The notes under the pieces were generated by a model. It saw nothing but the letters and a program-made list of their open reading frames with translations. It had not been told where the DNA came from and searched no databases. DNA of 26,965 nt from SLFT01 sp964493075 (GTDB taxonomy: Bacteria > Hydrogenedentota > Hydrogenedentia > Hydrogenedentales > CAITNO01): assembly GCA_964493075.1 (NCBI GenBank), contig CAZBNU010000039.1:1-26965 (forward strand), written 5' to 3'. Both the position numbers and the translations under genes were made by a program. This document shows positions 1 through 8,664 of this stretch, piece after piece. The number at the start of each line of letters is the position of its first letter. Within the stretch, counting starts at the first letter, position 1.

Positions 1-849
1 GTGGAACCGGAACCGGAGTTCTTTTCAAGGATGGCATCACTGGCGGAATCTTCGCGAAAACTGCTCAGTTCAAATGGTGCATTTGATCAGGATTATAGCA
101 GTCTAATCGCCGCTCTTGAAGAATACCGGGATATCCTGAAAACCGTCAAGGATAATAATGAGTATCGTGAGTTGCTTGGCGGCTGGTTTGAAAACCACAG
201 GGAGTTTTCGGGGTTGCCTTCTATGGTTATGGGTATGGAACGCCCGCGTACAGAGGACGGGATAATGGCCTTTTATAAGGAACAGGCGGAAAAGTTCGAT
301 TCTTTAGTAGCCGATATTAAGGAAGGGAAGATAAGCGAGAATCCAAAGTTGAAAATGATACTTAAAGGATTTACACATGATCTCGCGGAGTTTTGGCAGC
401 GTCTCGAGCAGGTATCCAGGCGACTTGAATCCATAGCACACAAACAGTTGCGTCAGATAGAACTTAATGACGATGATATTGGCTTCATTAAAGGTTACGG
501 TATTACTATTGCAAGGATTATGTTGTATGGTGGGAATTCCTATTTGAACCCACGAGACGATTCTCCCAAGGTAGTAGACGTTTATGCAAATTCCGGCGCT
601 GGCAGATACCTGCATGTGGGTATTGCACGCCCCAGGAAAATGTATGTGCTGTACCCGTGGCAGGGGAAATCCATACTCTGCGAAGGGGCGGTGATGCCCT
701 ATTACGAATTCGTCAATGCTTCACGCTTGAACGATGAAGAGTGGAAAACAAAACTGGATTCCGATGAGCGTCCGCCAATTCCCGAATGGGTGTCGCCTTT
801 GGTAAGTGACGGTAATCTGGGTAAACCGAACATGAAGGAAGAACACTGA
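1..849 (+). CDS. DUF3160-like protein, C-terminal part (5' end outside window)
   Basis: The reading frame is open from the first base to a TGA at 847-849, so the GTG at position 1 is probably an internal codon and the gene starts upstream. The 282 visible residues are mostly helical and charged. They include a stretch with FWQRLEQVSRRLESIAHKQL and an end with GAVMPYYEF followed by RLNDEEW. These resemble the C-terminal region of DUF3160 proteins, in which a leading block with a similar helix is followed by a short beta region ending in a YYEF/LTDEEW-like motif. The biochemical role of DUF3160 is not known to me; members are usually exported, but the signal peptide would lie outside the window. 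The gene converges on the GH97 gene, with 77 bp between the two stops. The family assignment is by remembered motif pattern only. Confidence 0.6.
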   Translation: MEPEPEFFSRMASLAESSRKLLSSNGAFDQDYSSLIAALEEYRDILKTVKDNNEYRELLGGWFENHREFSGLPSMVMGMERPRTEDGIMAFYKEQAEKFDSLVADIKEGKISENPKLKMILKGFTHDLAEFWQRLEQVSRRLESIAHKQLRQIELNDDDIGFIKGYGITIARIMLYGGNSYLNPRDDSPKVVDVYANSGAGRYLHVGIARPRKMYVLYPWQGKSILCEGAVMPYYEFVNASRLNDEEWKTKLDSDERPPIPEWVSPLVSDGNLGKPNMKEEH

Positions 850-861
850 GGATTATTGATC

Positions 862-889
862 CGCAGATGACGCAGATTCTCACAGATTA
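862..889. repeat. Degenerate 9-10 bp tandem repeat, three units
   Basis: Three adjacent units CGCAGATGA (862-870), CGCAGATTCT (871-880) and CACAGATTA (881-889) share the core CRCAGATK. They lie in the 77-bp convergent gap between the DUF3160-like gene and the GH97 gene. No coding or hairpin role is apparent. Confidence 0.55.
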
Positions 890-926
890 CACCTCCTGTT
901 AAGGCTTTCTTTGTTGCTAAGTCGGC

Positions 927-2855
927 TTACTTGTTAACCGGATGCAGCCGAATCGCCTGGCCTCCGTTGGCGGCGCAGGTGGCTTTCAGGGTGTCCTTGG
1001 AGGTGACAACTTTGTTGCTACAGATGACTTCAAAGGGTTTGGCGCGGGGGGTGTCGGCGTCGCTTTTGAGAAGCCGGGTGTCTACCGAATCGGAGCNNNN
1101 NNNNNNGTCGGCGTCGCTGTAGATGTTGGCCTGGTATTGGGTATCCTTATCGAGGAAGTCGAGGGGGATGGTGAGGGTTCGGGGTTCCATGGCGTTCATG
1201 GTGGCGACGAACCAGTCCGTGCCTTTTCTGCGCGCCATGGTGATGTACTTGCCGATTTCTCCTTGGATGACATGGGAATCGTCCCAGACGACGGGGAGGT
1301 GATCGAAAAACGCGAGTTCCGGTTCGCCTTTGAATTGGCTTGGCCGGTCGTACCAGTAGAGGAATTGCAGCGGGCTGTAGAACACGACGGAAGCGGCCAT
1401 CTGGTGCGCGTGGGACGTCTGGATGCGGTCGGTGTACCAGCAGATGGTATAGTCGCCCGCCCCGCATAGGCCGCGGGTGAAGGGGAGGATCAGGTTATGT
1501 TCCGGGGTGGGCATGGTCTCGTTGCCGCGAATCCCTTCCTGGGTGAGGAAGTTCGGATAGGTGCGGCTGTAGCCTGTGGGCCGGTATTCGTCATGGACAT
1601 CCACCACCATTTCGTATTCCGCGGCCTTGCGGACAGCCTCGTGGAGCCAGGTGGTCCATTTTTGATCGCCCACCTGGACAAAGCCGTACTTGATGCCTTT
1701 GATGCCCCAGCTTTTGTAGAGTGGCAGGATTTCGTCCAGTTGTTTCTCCAAATGTCTGCGGTTCACATACACCAGTACTCCGATCCCCTTATCGGCAGCA
1801 TATTGAATGACCTTTTGCAGGTCGAGGGGACCCTTGGAACGTTTCGGGTCCACGGTAACGGTAGTGGCATCGCTGGCGTCGTCGTATTCGTGGCCGTACC
1901 AGCCCGCATCGAATTCGATGTATTGCAGGTTACGGGCTACGGCAAAATCCACACAGGCCATGCCGCCGTCGGTGGTCAACGAAACTTCGCGAATGACCTT
2001 ACCCGGTTTGATCCACGAGGTATCTTCAATGGCGCAGGGGTCGTTCAGGTTCAGGAGCAGGTAGTTTCGTTCCAGCAATTCGCCGGGCGTATGACCAAGC
2101 ATGAGCACACGCCAGGGGGTAATCATCGGGGCTTCGGCCTTTACCGTGCTGCCCAGGTGCGGGATTACGGTATACGGTGTGTTGGCCTCAGGACGTAACC
2201 GCATCCGGGCATAGTCCACCAGCCGCGCCTCGGCAACGGCGGCGCAGGTCGTATCATCCACCAGCACAGTCAGCGGCCGTTCACATTCCGGTTTCACCTT
2301 GCTCAGGGGCACGCATTCATATTCCCCCTGGGCGGAATAGACCGGGTAACAGGTATGGTCCTTTGCAAAACGGAACTGCGTATTTTCCTTATCAATGATG
2401 AACCGGTCCAGCCCCTCCTGTTCCGGGAAGGTATAGCGCAAGGCAGCGCCTTCATTGTATGCCCGGAACGTAATGTGTAGCGTGAGGGCAGGAGACGCCT
2501 GCTGTTTTAAGACTACTGTGAGTGCATTGTAATGATCGCGGATGCTGCTCCACTCCCCATACACCGGTTCCCAGGTGCTGTCCTGTGAATCCCGGCTGTG
2601 GGAAACCAGGGCAAGGCCGCTGGAGAAGTCACCAATTCGTCGCAACTGCAAGCCCAGCCGTGAGGGCAACAGAATATCCTTGTCTTCCCAAGCGAGCGAC
2701 CATGTCGGTGTACCTTCCATCAAATCAAAATGCACCACAACCGCGCCATCCGGCGAGGTCACTTCCAACGGTTCGGCATGAACGGCAACAACACTCAGGA
2801 CACAAGTCAGCACAAAGAAAATAATGCAAATCTTTGCAGCGCGTTGTGTTTTCAT
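927..2855 (-). CDS. Secreted glycoside hydrolase family 97 protein (alpha-glucosidase/alpha-galactosidase type)
   Basis: The product is a probable exported exo-alpha-glycosidase acting on oligosaccharides. I place the start at ATG 2855 because GAAAGGA lies just upstream; an in-frame upstream start at 2882 has no such site. The protein is then 642 aa, within the usual GH97 range. Residues 1 to about 27 form a signal peptide (MKTQRAAK, then a hydrophobic run, then VHA-EP). The N-terminal beta-sandwich carries the GH97-like SPDGAVVVHFDL and SRLGLQLRR. The TIM barrel contains IEFDAGWYG, GIKGIKYGF, VVDVHDEYRPTG and TQEGIRGNE. The C-terminal beta domain ends in GGQAIRLHPV. At the place where retaining members have a nucleophilic Asp (GIK-x-DF) this protein has Gly391, which suggests the inverting, SusB-like subgroup; that is inference. 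Ten Ns at 1097-1106 interrupt the C-terminal domain but the frame continues across them. It lies downstream of aceF in the same direction, 88 bp away. Confidence 0.88.
   Translation of the reverse strand: MKTQRAAKICIIFFVLTCVLSVVAVHAEPLEVTSPDGAVVVHFDLMEGTPTWSLAWEDKDILLPSRLGLQLRRIGDFSSGLALVSHSRDSQDSTWEPVYGEWSSIRDHYNALTVVLKQQASPALTLHITFRAYNEGAALRYTFPEQEGLDRFIIDKENTQFRFAKDHTCYPVYSAQGEYECVPLSKVKPECERPLTVLVDDTTCAAVAEARLVDYARMRLRPEANTPYTVIPHLGSTVKAEAPMITPWRVLMLGHTPGELLERNYLLLNLNDPCAIEDTSWIKPGKVIREVSLTTDGGMACVDFAVARNLQYIEFDAGWYGHEYDDASDATTVTVDPKRSKGPLDLQKVIQYAADKGIGVLVYVNRRHLEKQLDEILPLYKSWGIKGIKYGFVQVGDQKWTTWLHEAVRKAAEYEMVVDVHDEYRPTGYSRTYPNFLTQEGIRGNETMPTPEHNLILPFTRGLCGAGDYTICWYTDRIQTSHAHQMAASVVFYSPLQFLYWYDRPSQFKGEPELAFFDHLPVVWDDSHVIQGEIGKYITMARRKGTDWFVATMNAMEPRTLTIPLDFLDKDTQYQANIYSDADXXXXSDSVDTRLLKSDADTPRAKPFEVICSNKVVTSKDTLKATCAANGGQAIRLHPVNK
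1097..1106. other. Assembly gap (10 N) inside the GH97 gene
   Basis: Ten unknown bases lie within the coding region. The 12-mer GTCGGCGTCGCT occurs at 1053-1064 and again directly after the gap at 1107-1118, so a short direct repeat probably caused the break. The affected peptide reads SDAD, four unknown residues, SDSVD. The true length is not certain, although the frame is kept. Confidence 0.95.
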
Positions 2856-2943
2856 GTTTATCCTTTCAGAACCAGTATTCATTATTCTTTGAGTCTCACT
2901 GGTGCGAGGGAGATGCTTCGTTGCTTTGAATCAGCACGCCCTA

Positions 2944-4209
2944 TTATATGCCAAGTGTCAGGCGCCATGGATGTTCGAGGGATTCGCATAGGTAGCGCAT
3001 GAAACGCGCCGCGTCCGCACCGTCAATGCACCGATGATCATAGGACATGCTTAGAGGCAGCATCAAGCGCGGCACAAAGGTGTTGTCCTTGTAGACCGGT
3101 TCCATTGCCGCCCGTGAAACGCCCAGTATTGCCGTTTCGGGTGCGTTGATGATGGGCGTAAATGCGTAGCCGCCCATGCCGCCCAGGTTACTCACTGTAA
3201 AGCCGCCGCCCTGCATGTCTTCCAGGGCAAGTTTCCGATCCCGCGCCTTGGCCGCCAGCTGTGCCATCTCGCGTGCAATGTCAAGGACCGTCTTGGTGTC
3301 CACATCGCGGATTACAGGCACCACAAGCCCATTGGGCGTATCCACGGCCACACCAATATGGAAGTACTGCTTGAGTATAAACTGCTGTTGCTTCATATCC
3401 ACAGTTGCGTTCATCCTGGGGAATTGCTTGAACACCTCCGGCAACAGTTTGAGCAAAAAGGCCGTGATCGTAAGGCGCACGCCAGCCTTTTCTGCCTGTT
3501 GTCCATAGTGTTTTCGGAACTGTTCCAGTTCCGTAATGTCAGCCTTGTCAAAGTGGGTGACATGGGGGATGGTGGTCCAGCACTGAGTCAGGTGCTCCGC
3601 CGCTTTGCGCCTGATGGCGTTCATCGGTTCCAGCACCACGTCCCCCCATTTATCCGTGCCGTTCTCCAGGTTGGCTGCGGGTTGGGATGCCGCCGAATTT
3701 TCAGAAGGGAGGGGAGGTGCATTCTTCCTTGATGCGACATAAGCGAGCACATCTTCCGCAGAAACCTTGCCGCTGGGATCGTTGTGAGGAATTTCTTCCA
3801 GAGACACGTCGTGTTCCCGTGCCAGTTGCCGCACCGAAGGCGCAGCGCGCACTTTCCCGCCCGTGGTTTTGGCCGTCTGCGTTGGTGGTGCGGCGGCTTC
3901 TGTTGCCGCCGGTTTTGGCGTGGCTTGTTTTTTCGCAGCGGGTTTGCTTTCTTCTTCAGAAGGGGCCGTGTCGCCCTCTTCAAGGACAAGCACCACATCA
4001 CCGACATTTATCTTTTTGCCCTCAGCCGCACGAACTTCGACTACTTTTCCGGCAGTTGGACAGGGGATTTCCGCCACCGCCTTGTCGGTTTCAATTTCCA
4101 GAACATTCTGTCCTGCTTCTACCTGGTCGCCAACGGCCACCAATACCTTTGCCACCGTGCCTGAAGTGATATTCTCTCCCAGTTCGGGCAGCGTAAATTG
4201 TGTTGTCAT
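2944..4209 (-). CDS. aceF: Dihydrolipoamide acetyltransferase, E2 of pyruvate dehydrogenase
   Basis: E2 transfers the acetyl group from the E1-bound intermediate via a lipoyl lysine to CoA. The start is ATG 4209, preceded by AAAGGA at good spacing; the in-frame TTG at 4251 would overlap aceE and has no support. From that start the protein is 421 aa. Order of domains: one lipoyl domain (residues 1-80, lipoylated Lys43 in ETDKA), an Ala/Pro/Lys-rich linker, a peripheral-subunit-binding domain (about 119-158, RAAPSVRQLAREHDV), a second linker, and the catalytic domain (about 188-421) with SYDHRCIDG carrying His392 and Asp396. A single lipoyl domain is fewer than the three of E. coli AceF. The gene follows aceE with 38 bp between stop and start. 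Acetyl-CoA formation is the expected role rather than 2-oxoglutarate oxidation, because the upstream E1 is the AceE type. Confidence 0.95.
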   Translation of the reverse strand: MTTQFTLPELGENITSGTVAKVLVAVGDQVEAGQNVLEIETDKAVAEIPCPTAGKVVEVRAAEGKKINVGDVVLVLEEGDTAPSEEESKPAAKKQATPKPAATEAAAPPTQTAKTTGGKVRAAPSVRQLAREHDVSLEEIPHNDPSGKVSAEDVLAYVASRKNAPPLPSENSAASQPAANLENGTDKWGDVVLEPMNAIRRKAAEHLTQCWTTIPHVTHFDKADITELEQFRKHYGQQAEKAGVRLTITAFLLKLLPEVFKQFPRMNATVDMKQQQFILKQYFHIGVAVDTPNGLVVPVIRDVDTKTVLDIAREMAQLAAKARDRKLALEDMQGGGFTVSNLGGMGGYAFTPIINAPETAILGVSRAAMEPVYKDNTFVPRLMLPLSMSYDHRCIDGADAARFMRYLCESLEHPWRLTLGI

Positions 4210-4247
4210 TGTCTTTTCCTTTGGTGCATCGTGACTCTCCGAAACAC

Positions 4248-6851
4248 TCAACTGGTCAAGGGGTCAGCCTTGTCCGGTGAAATATTCATGTCTTTTATTG
4301 CCTTATGGACAACATCGGGCGGCATCTTTTCATTTCTGACCAGGGCGCTGAGAGTCGCCAGCGTAATAAAACGGGCGTCCACCTCAAAGAAGTCCCGTAA
4401 CGACTCCCGTGATTCACTTCTGCCAAAACCGTCCGTGCCCAGACTGATCAAGCCGCCGGGCACCCATTGCGAAATACCGTCGGGAAGCAGTTTCACATAA
4501 TCCGAAGCGGCCACCACCACCCCGGCGTCCTTTTCCAAACATTGGGTTACATAGGGTTTGCGCGAAGTATCGCCGGGATGGAGCATGGCGTACCGTTCAC
4601 AGGCCATGCCGTCGTTCCGCAGTTCCTTGTAACTGGTGACGCTCCACACATCCGCGCAAACCTGGTAGCGGGACGCCAGCAGTTCCTGCGCCTTGAGCGC
4701 TTCGTTCAGGATAGCACCGCTGCCCAGCAGCGTGGCCTTGTACCGCATACCTTCCTGTTTGCCCGGGCGGAACAGGTACATGCCTTTGAGAATGCCCTCG
4801 TTCACCGAATCGCCTTCGGGAACAGGCGGCATAGGATAACTTTCGTTTCCGATGGTAATGTAATAGAAGCAATCTTCCTGCGCTTCATACATGCGCCGGA
4901 TGCCGTCCCGAATAATCACGGCCAGCTCAAAAGCGAAGGCAGGATCGTAGGTTTTCAGATTCGGCACCGGCATGGCCAGGAGATGGCTGTGTCCGTCCTG
5001 GTGTTGAAGCCCCTCGCCCGCGAGGGTAGTGCGCCCGGCTGTGCCGCCCACAAGAAATCCCCGGGTACGCATGTCGCCCCCTGCCCAGACCAGATCGCCA
5101 ATGCGCTGCATGCCAAACATGGAATAGTAGACGAAGAAGGGGATGGTGGCGATGCCGTGGGATGCGTAAGCCGTGCCCGCCGCAAGAAACGAGGACATGC
5201 CGCCCGCCTCCGTAATGCCCTCTTCAATAATCTGTCCGTCCTGAGCCTCCTTGTAATACAGCAGGTTGTCGGCGTCCACAGGTTCGTAGCGCTGGCCAAT
5301 GGACGAATAGATGCCAATCTGCTTAAACAGGCCGTCCATGCCGAAGGTGCGCGCTTCATCGGGGACAATAGGCACGATCAGTTTGCCCAGGATAGGATCG
5401 CGCAACAGTTTCAGGAGAATCTTTACGAATGCCATTGTGGTGGATGCCGGTCGGTCGGCGCCCTGCATGAACTCACTGAACAGCGATTCCTTCGGTGCAG
5501 ACAGGGTTTCCACTTCAATGTTGCGCTCCGGCAGAAAACCGCCCAGTTTTCTGCGTTGCTCAAGCATGTACTGAATGCCGGGGCTGCCTTCCGGGGGCTT
5601 GTAAAAAGGAGCGTAGGCAATGTCTTCATCGGAAATGGGAATACCAAAACGCCCACGGAATTCCCACAGTTCTTCTTCGTTCAGTTTCTTCTGCTGATGG
5701 GTAATGTTTTTGCCTTCGCCGCTTTCGCCGAGGCCGTAGCCTTTGATTGTTTTGGCGAGAATGACTGTGGGAGAACCTTCATGGTTGACGGCGCTATGAT
5801 AGGCGGCGTAAATTTTGACTGGATCATGACCGCCGCGCCGAAACTTCTTCAACTGTTCGTCGGTGACCATGTCCAAAAACTTTTTCAAGCGTGGCTCATG
5901 TTCGAGCAGTCTTTGTCGGATATAAGCGCCGGATTCCACACTGAACTTCTGGTATTCACCATCCACGATAGACCCCAGTGACGCAGCAAGTATGCCTTCG
6001 TCGTCCTGTTCAAAGAGCGGATCCCAGTCGCTGCTCCAGATCACTTTGATCACATTCCAGCCCGCGCCATGGAAAACAGATTCCAGTTCCTGAATAATGT
6101 GGCCGTTGCCGCGGACAGGGCCGTCCAGCCGCTGAAGATTACAATTGATAACAAAGATGAGGTTGTCCAAGCGCTCACGAGAAGCCAGGCTGAGTGCGCC
6201 CAGGCTTTCCGGTTCGTCCGTTTCACCGTCCCCAAGAAAGGCCCACACATGCCCGCCGTTGGCGGGTTTCAATCCCCGGTTTTCGAGGTACCGGTTGAAG
6301 CGCGCCTGGTAAATGGCGGTGATAGGGCCCAGCCCCATGCTTACCGTGGGAAAACTCCAGAACTCGGGCATCAGACGGGGGTGGGGATACGAGGAAAGGC
6401 CGCCGCCCGGTTTAAGCTCACGCCGGAAGTTTTCCAGTTTGCTCAACGGTAGCCGTCCCTCAAGAAAAGCACGGGCGTAGATACCCGGCGCGGCGTGTCC
6501 CTGTATAAATAACTGGTCGCCGCCGTAAGCCTCATCCCGCGCCCGGAAGAAATGATTGAAGCCCACTTCATATAGGGTTGCCGCCGAGGCGTAGGTGGAA
6601 ATATGGCCGCCGATGCCGTCTGATTCACGGTTGGCGCGCACCACCATGGCCATGGCGTTCCAGCGGATGATTGATTTGTTCAATCGCTCCAGTTCGCGGT
6701 TGCCGGGGTAGGAAGGCTGGGTCTGAAGTGCAATGGTATTAAGGTAAGGGGTAACGGAAAAACAGGGCGTATGCATCCCCTTATTTTCACTTTTTTCCGT
6801 AGCGCCTTCCTCCGGCTCTGTGCCGGGTTTACTGCTCACAATTAACTCCAT
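4248..6851 (-). CDS. aceE: Pyruvate dehydrogenase E1 component, homodimeric AceE type
   Basis: This thiamine-diphosphate enzyme decarboxylates pyruvate and passes the acetyl unit to E2. The 867-aa protein has the single-chain E1 layout: the N-terminal thiamine-binding half with GDGETDEPE and LQRLDGPVRGNG, the central transketolase-like pyrimidine domain with EEGITEAGGMSS, and the C-terminal transketolase domain. PSYPGNRELERLNKSIIRWNAM matches the start of the conserved AceE core. The segment before YLNTI is only about 36 residues and low in complexity, against about 60 in E. coli, where helices there contact E2. The start ATG at 6851 has no strong Shine-Dalgarno; a later ATG (6776) is possible but its GGGG lies too close. 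The gene begins 31 bp after the HD-GYP gene and is followed by aceF. No E3 (lpd) gene is present in the window. Confidence 0.96.
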   Translation of the reverse strand: MELIVSSKPGTEPEEGATEKSENKGMHTPCFSVTPYLNTIALQTQPSYPGNRELERLNKSIIRWNAMAMVVRANRESDGIGGHISTYASAATLYEVGFNHFFRARDEAYGGDQLFIQGHAAPGIYARAFLEGRLPLSKLENFRRELKPGGGLSSYPHPRLMPEFWSFPTVSMGLGPITAIYQARFNRYLENRGLKPANGGHVWAFLGDGETDEPESLGALSLASRERLDNLIFVINCNLQRLDGPVRGNGHIIQELESVFHGAGWNVIKVIWSSDWDPLFEQDDEGILAASLGSIVDGEYQKFSVESGAYIRQRLLEHEPRLKKFLDMVTDEQLKKFRRGGHDPVKIYAAYHSAVNHEGSPTVILAKTIKGYGLGESGEGKNITHQQKKLNEEELWEFRGRFGIPISDEDIAYAPFYKPPEGSPGIQYMLEQRRKLGGFLPERNIEVETLSAPKESLFSEFMQGADRPASTTMAFVKILLKLLRDPILGKLIVPIVPDEARTFGMDGLFKQIGIYSSIGQRYEPVDADNLLYYKEAQDGQIIEEGITEAGGMSSFLAAGTAYASHGIATIPFFVYYSMFGMQRIGDLVWAGGDMRTRGFLVGGTAGRTTLAGEGLQHQDGHSHLLAMPVPNLKTYDPAFAFELAVIIRDGIRRMYEAQEDCFYYITIGNESYPMPPVPEGDSVNEGILKGMYLFRPGKQEGMRYKATLLGSGAILNEALKAQELLASRYQVCADVWSVTSYKELRNDGMACERYAMLHPGDTSRKPYVTQCLEKDAGVVVAASDYVKLLPDGISQWVPGGLISLGTDGFGRSESRESLRDFFEVDARFITLATLSALVRNEKMPPDVVHKAIKDMNISPDKADPLTS

Positions 6852-6882
6852 TTCATGTGCACTCAGCGGTCAGCGCATACCA

Positions 6883-8664
6883 TCATGCATCAGATTTTGG
6901 CGCTAACACACCGTAGTACGTTTCGTCTTTTTGTACAATGCGCACGGTTCTGTGACAGACGGAGCATTCGATTTCGCTTCCTTCGGTCACCGTTTCATCA
7001 AAGCGTATGAAGGTACTGCAGAAGGGGCAGGCAATGCTGCGCGCCTCGTTCTTGTAGTAGTCCTGAAGTACCCGATCTATCTTTCCGTTTTCGTAACATG
7101 TCGTCAAAGCGTCCACCAAAGCGGGATCAAATTGCTTGCCTTTGCCCTCTTGAAGACGCTCAATCCCAATTTTCGGGTCCATTCCTTTCCGGTAGGGACG
7201 GGTGCTGGTCATGGCGTCAAAAGCGTCGGCAACAGAGATGAGGCGTCCCTCCACAGGAATCTCTTCGCCCTTCAACCCCTTCGGGTAACCGCCGCCGTCC
7301 CAGCGTTCATGGTGACACAGACAGTAGGGGATCAGGGGATGTAGGAACTTGATGTCCCGTAGCAGGTCCGCGCCCCGCTCCGGATGCACCTTCATCTGGG
7401 CAAATTCTTCGTCTGTCAGGTTGCCGGGCTTCCCAAGAATAGCATTGTCAACGGCAATCTTGCCCACGTCATGCAACACGCCGCCCATCTGCACCTCATT
7501 CAATTTTTTCTCGTCCCACCCAAGTTGCCGGGCAACCTCAACCGCAAAGTTGGTGACCCGCCATGTGTGGCCCACGGTGTAATGGTCTCGCAGTTCTATG
7601 GCATTGGCCAGTGCTACCAAAGTGTCTTCGTAAGCCTGCTCAATCATCTTGACGTATTGTGCGTTCTTGATGGCGGTTGCTGCGGGGGCGGCCACGGCCA
7701 CCAGCATTTCCAAATCGCTGCCGTTGAATGCGTTTGTGGTGCCCCGGTTGTCCACGTAAATGACCCCGAGTTTTTCCGACTGGTGTGTGAGCGGCACGCA
7801 CATGGCGGAGGTGATGTTGGCGCTGATGATGCTCATACCGCCGTTAAACCGTGAGTCATCGGCTGCATTGCTGGTGATGATGGCTTCGCCGTTGTTGTAA
7901 ACGCGATTGATGATGGTGGAACTTACGTTGATCTGGGAGCCGGAATCGGCGCTGCGCACATATTCCACGCTTAGTTCCTCGGAATCGTCCTGTTTTAGCA
8001 TAATTAGGCCATTATGAGCCTGCACCAGAGAGAATACCTGGCTCATGATATTGTCGAATACTTTGTCCAAAGAGCGCTCGCTGGCAATGGTTTGATTTGC
8101 CGCATATACGGCACGGAGACGCTTTTGGATTTCTTCTAATTCAATGCCGGAGGCAGAAGGCACTGGTGCTGCAAAAAAGGTCTTGTAAAGATTTTCCGCC
8201 ACCCGCGATTCTATGCGTTCGCTGGATTCTGGAACCGGTATGTCATCTGCTGTATCCTGCAGCGCATCCACCGAGAATCCCGCTGGCATTGTCAGTTCAC
8301 TCGTCTTTTTAGTATCTTCCGATTCTACTTCTGCATCCCCGTACAAGTCCGCATATTTATCCTTGATCTCTTTGGCGGCACGGAACTGCATCTGCTGGCG
8401 ACCCATCCTGAAAATATTTCCATCTTCGAGGCGATGTTCCACAATACGATCAGGACCGATGTAAGTGCCATTGCCGCTCGCAAGATCCACGAGAAATACA
8501 CCGTCATCTTTTACAATCACTTGGGCATGTTTTCGGGATATCTGTAAATCGTCAAGCTGAATGGTGTTCTCTGGGCTGCGTCCAATAGTGAGAACCCCTT
8601 CAATAGTCACTTCCCGACCTTTTAGGGTGCCCGTAAGCAATACCAGTTTGTTTGGCGTTTTCAT
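6883..8664 (-). CDS. FHA-GAF-HD-GYP protein with C-terminal zinc ribbon, probable cyclic-di-GMP phosphodiesterase
   Basis: The 593-aa cytosolic protein combines four modules. An FHA domain (residues about 5-95) has GR at 28-29, SRKH at 43-46 and GNGT around 65, the residues that bind phosphothreonine. A GAF domain follows (about 190-340). The HD-GYP domain (about 355-530) has the metal-binding HD at 398-399, HHE at 451-453 and GYP at 459-461, so the full catalytic signature is kept. The tail has four cysteines, C546, C549, C567 and C570, in two CxxC pairs that look like a zinc ribbon. HD-GYP proteins usually hydrolyse cyclic di-GMP; the FHA domain suggests control by Ser/Thr phosphorylation. 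AGGA lies 9 nt before the ATG. It is followed after 31 bp by aceE, so the two may be cotranscribed. Activity is inferred from motifs. Confidence 0.92.
   Translation of the reverse strand: MKTPNKLVLLTGTLKGREVTIEGVLTIGRSPENTIQLDDLQISRKHAQVIVKDDGVFLVDLASGNGTYIGPDRIVEHRLEDGNIFRMGRQQMQFRAAKEIKDKYADLYGDAEVESEDTKKTSELTMPAGFSVDALQDTADDIPVPESSERIESRVAENLYKTFFAAPVPSASGIELEEIQKRLRAVYAANQTIASERSLDKVFDNIMSQVFSLVQAHNGLIMLKQDDSEELSVEYVRSADSGSQINVSSTIINRVYNNGEAIITSNAADDSRFNGGMSIISANITSAMCVPLTHQSEKLGVIYVDNRGTTNAFNGSDLEMLVAVAAPAATAIKNAQYVKMIEQAYEDTLVALANAIELRDHYTVGHTWRVTNFAVEVARQLGWDEKKLNEVQMGGVLHDVGKIAVDNAILGKPGNLTDEEFAQMKVHPERGADLLRDIKFLHPLIPYCLCHHERWDGGGYPKGLKGEEIPVEGRLISVADAFDAMTSTRPYRKGMDPKIGIERLQEGKGKQFDPALVDALTTCYENGKIDRVLQDYYKNEARSIACPFCSTFIRFDETVTEGSEIECSVCHRTVRIVQKDETYYGVLAPKSDA

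Noticed and set aside
4467..5981. A 504-codon plus-strand open frame opposite aceE
   Set aside because: It is a shadow of the aceE gene; its sequence is rich in His, Arg and Gln and has no domain-like order.
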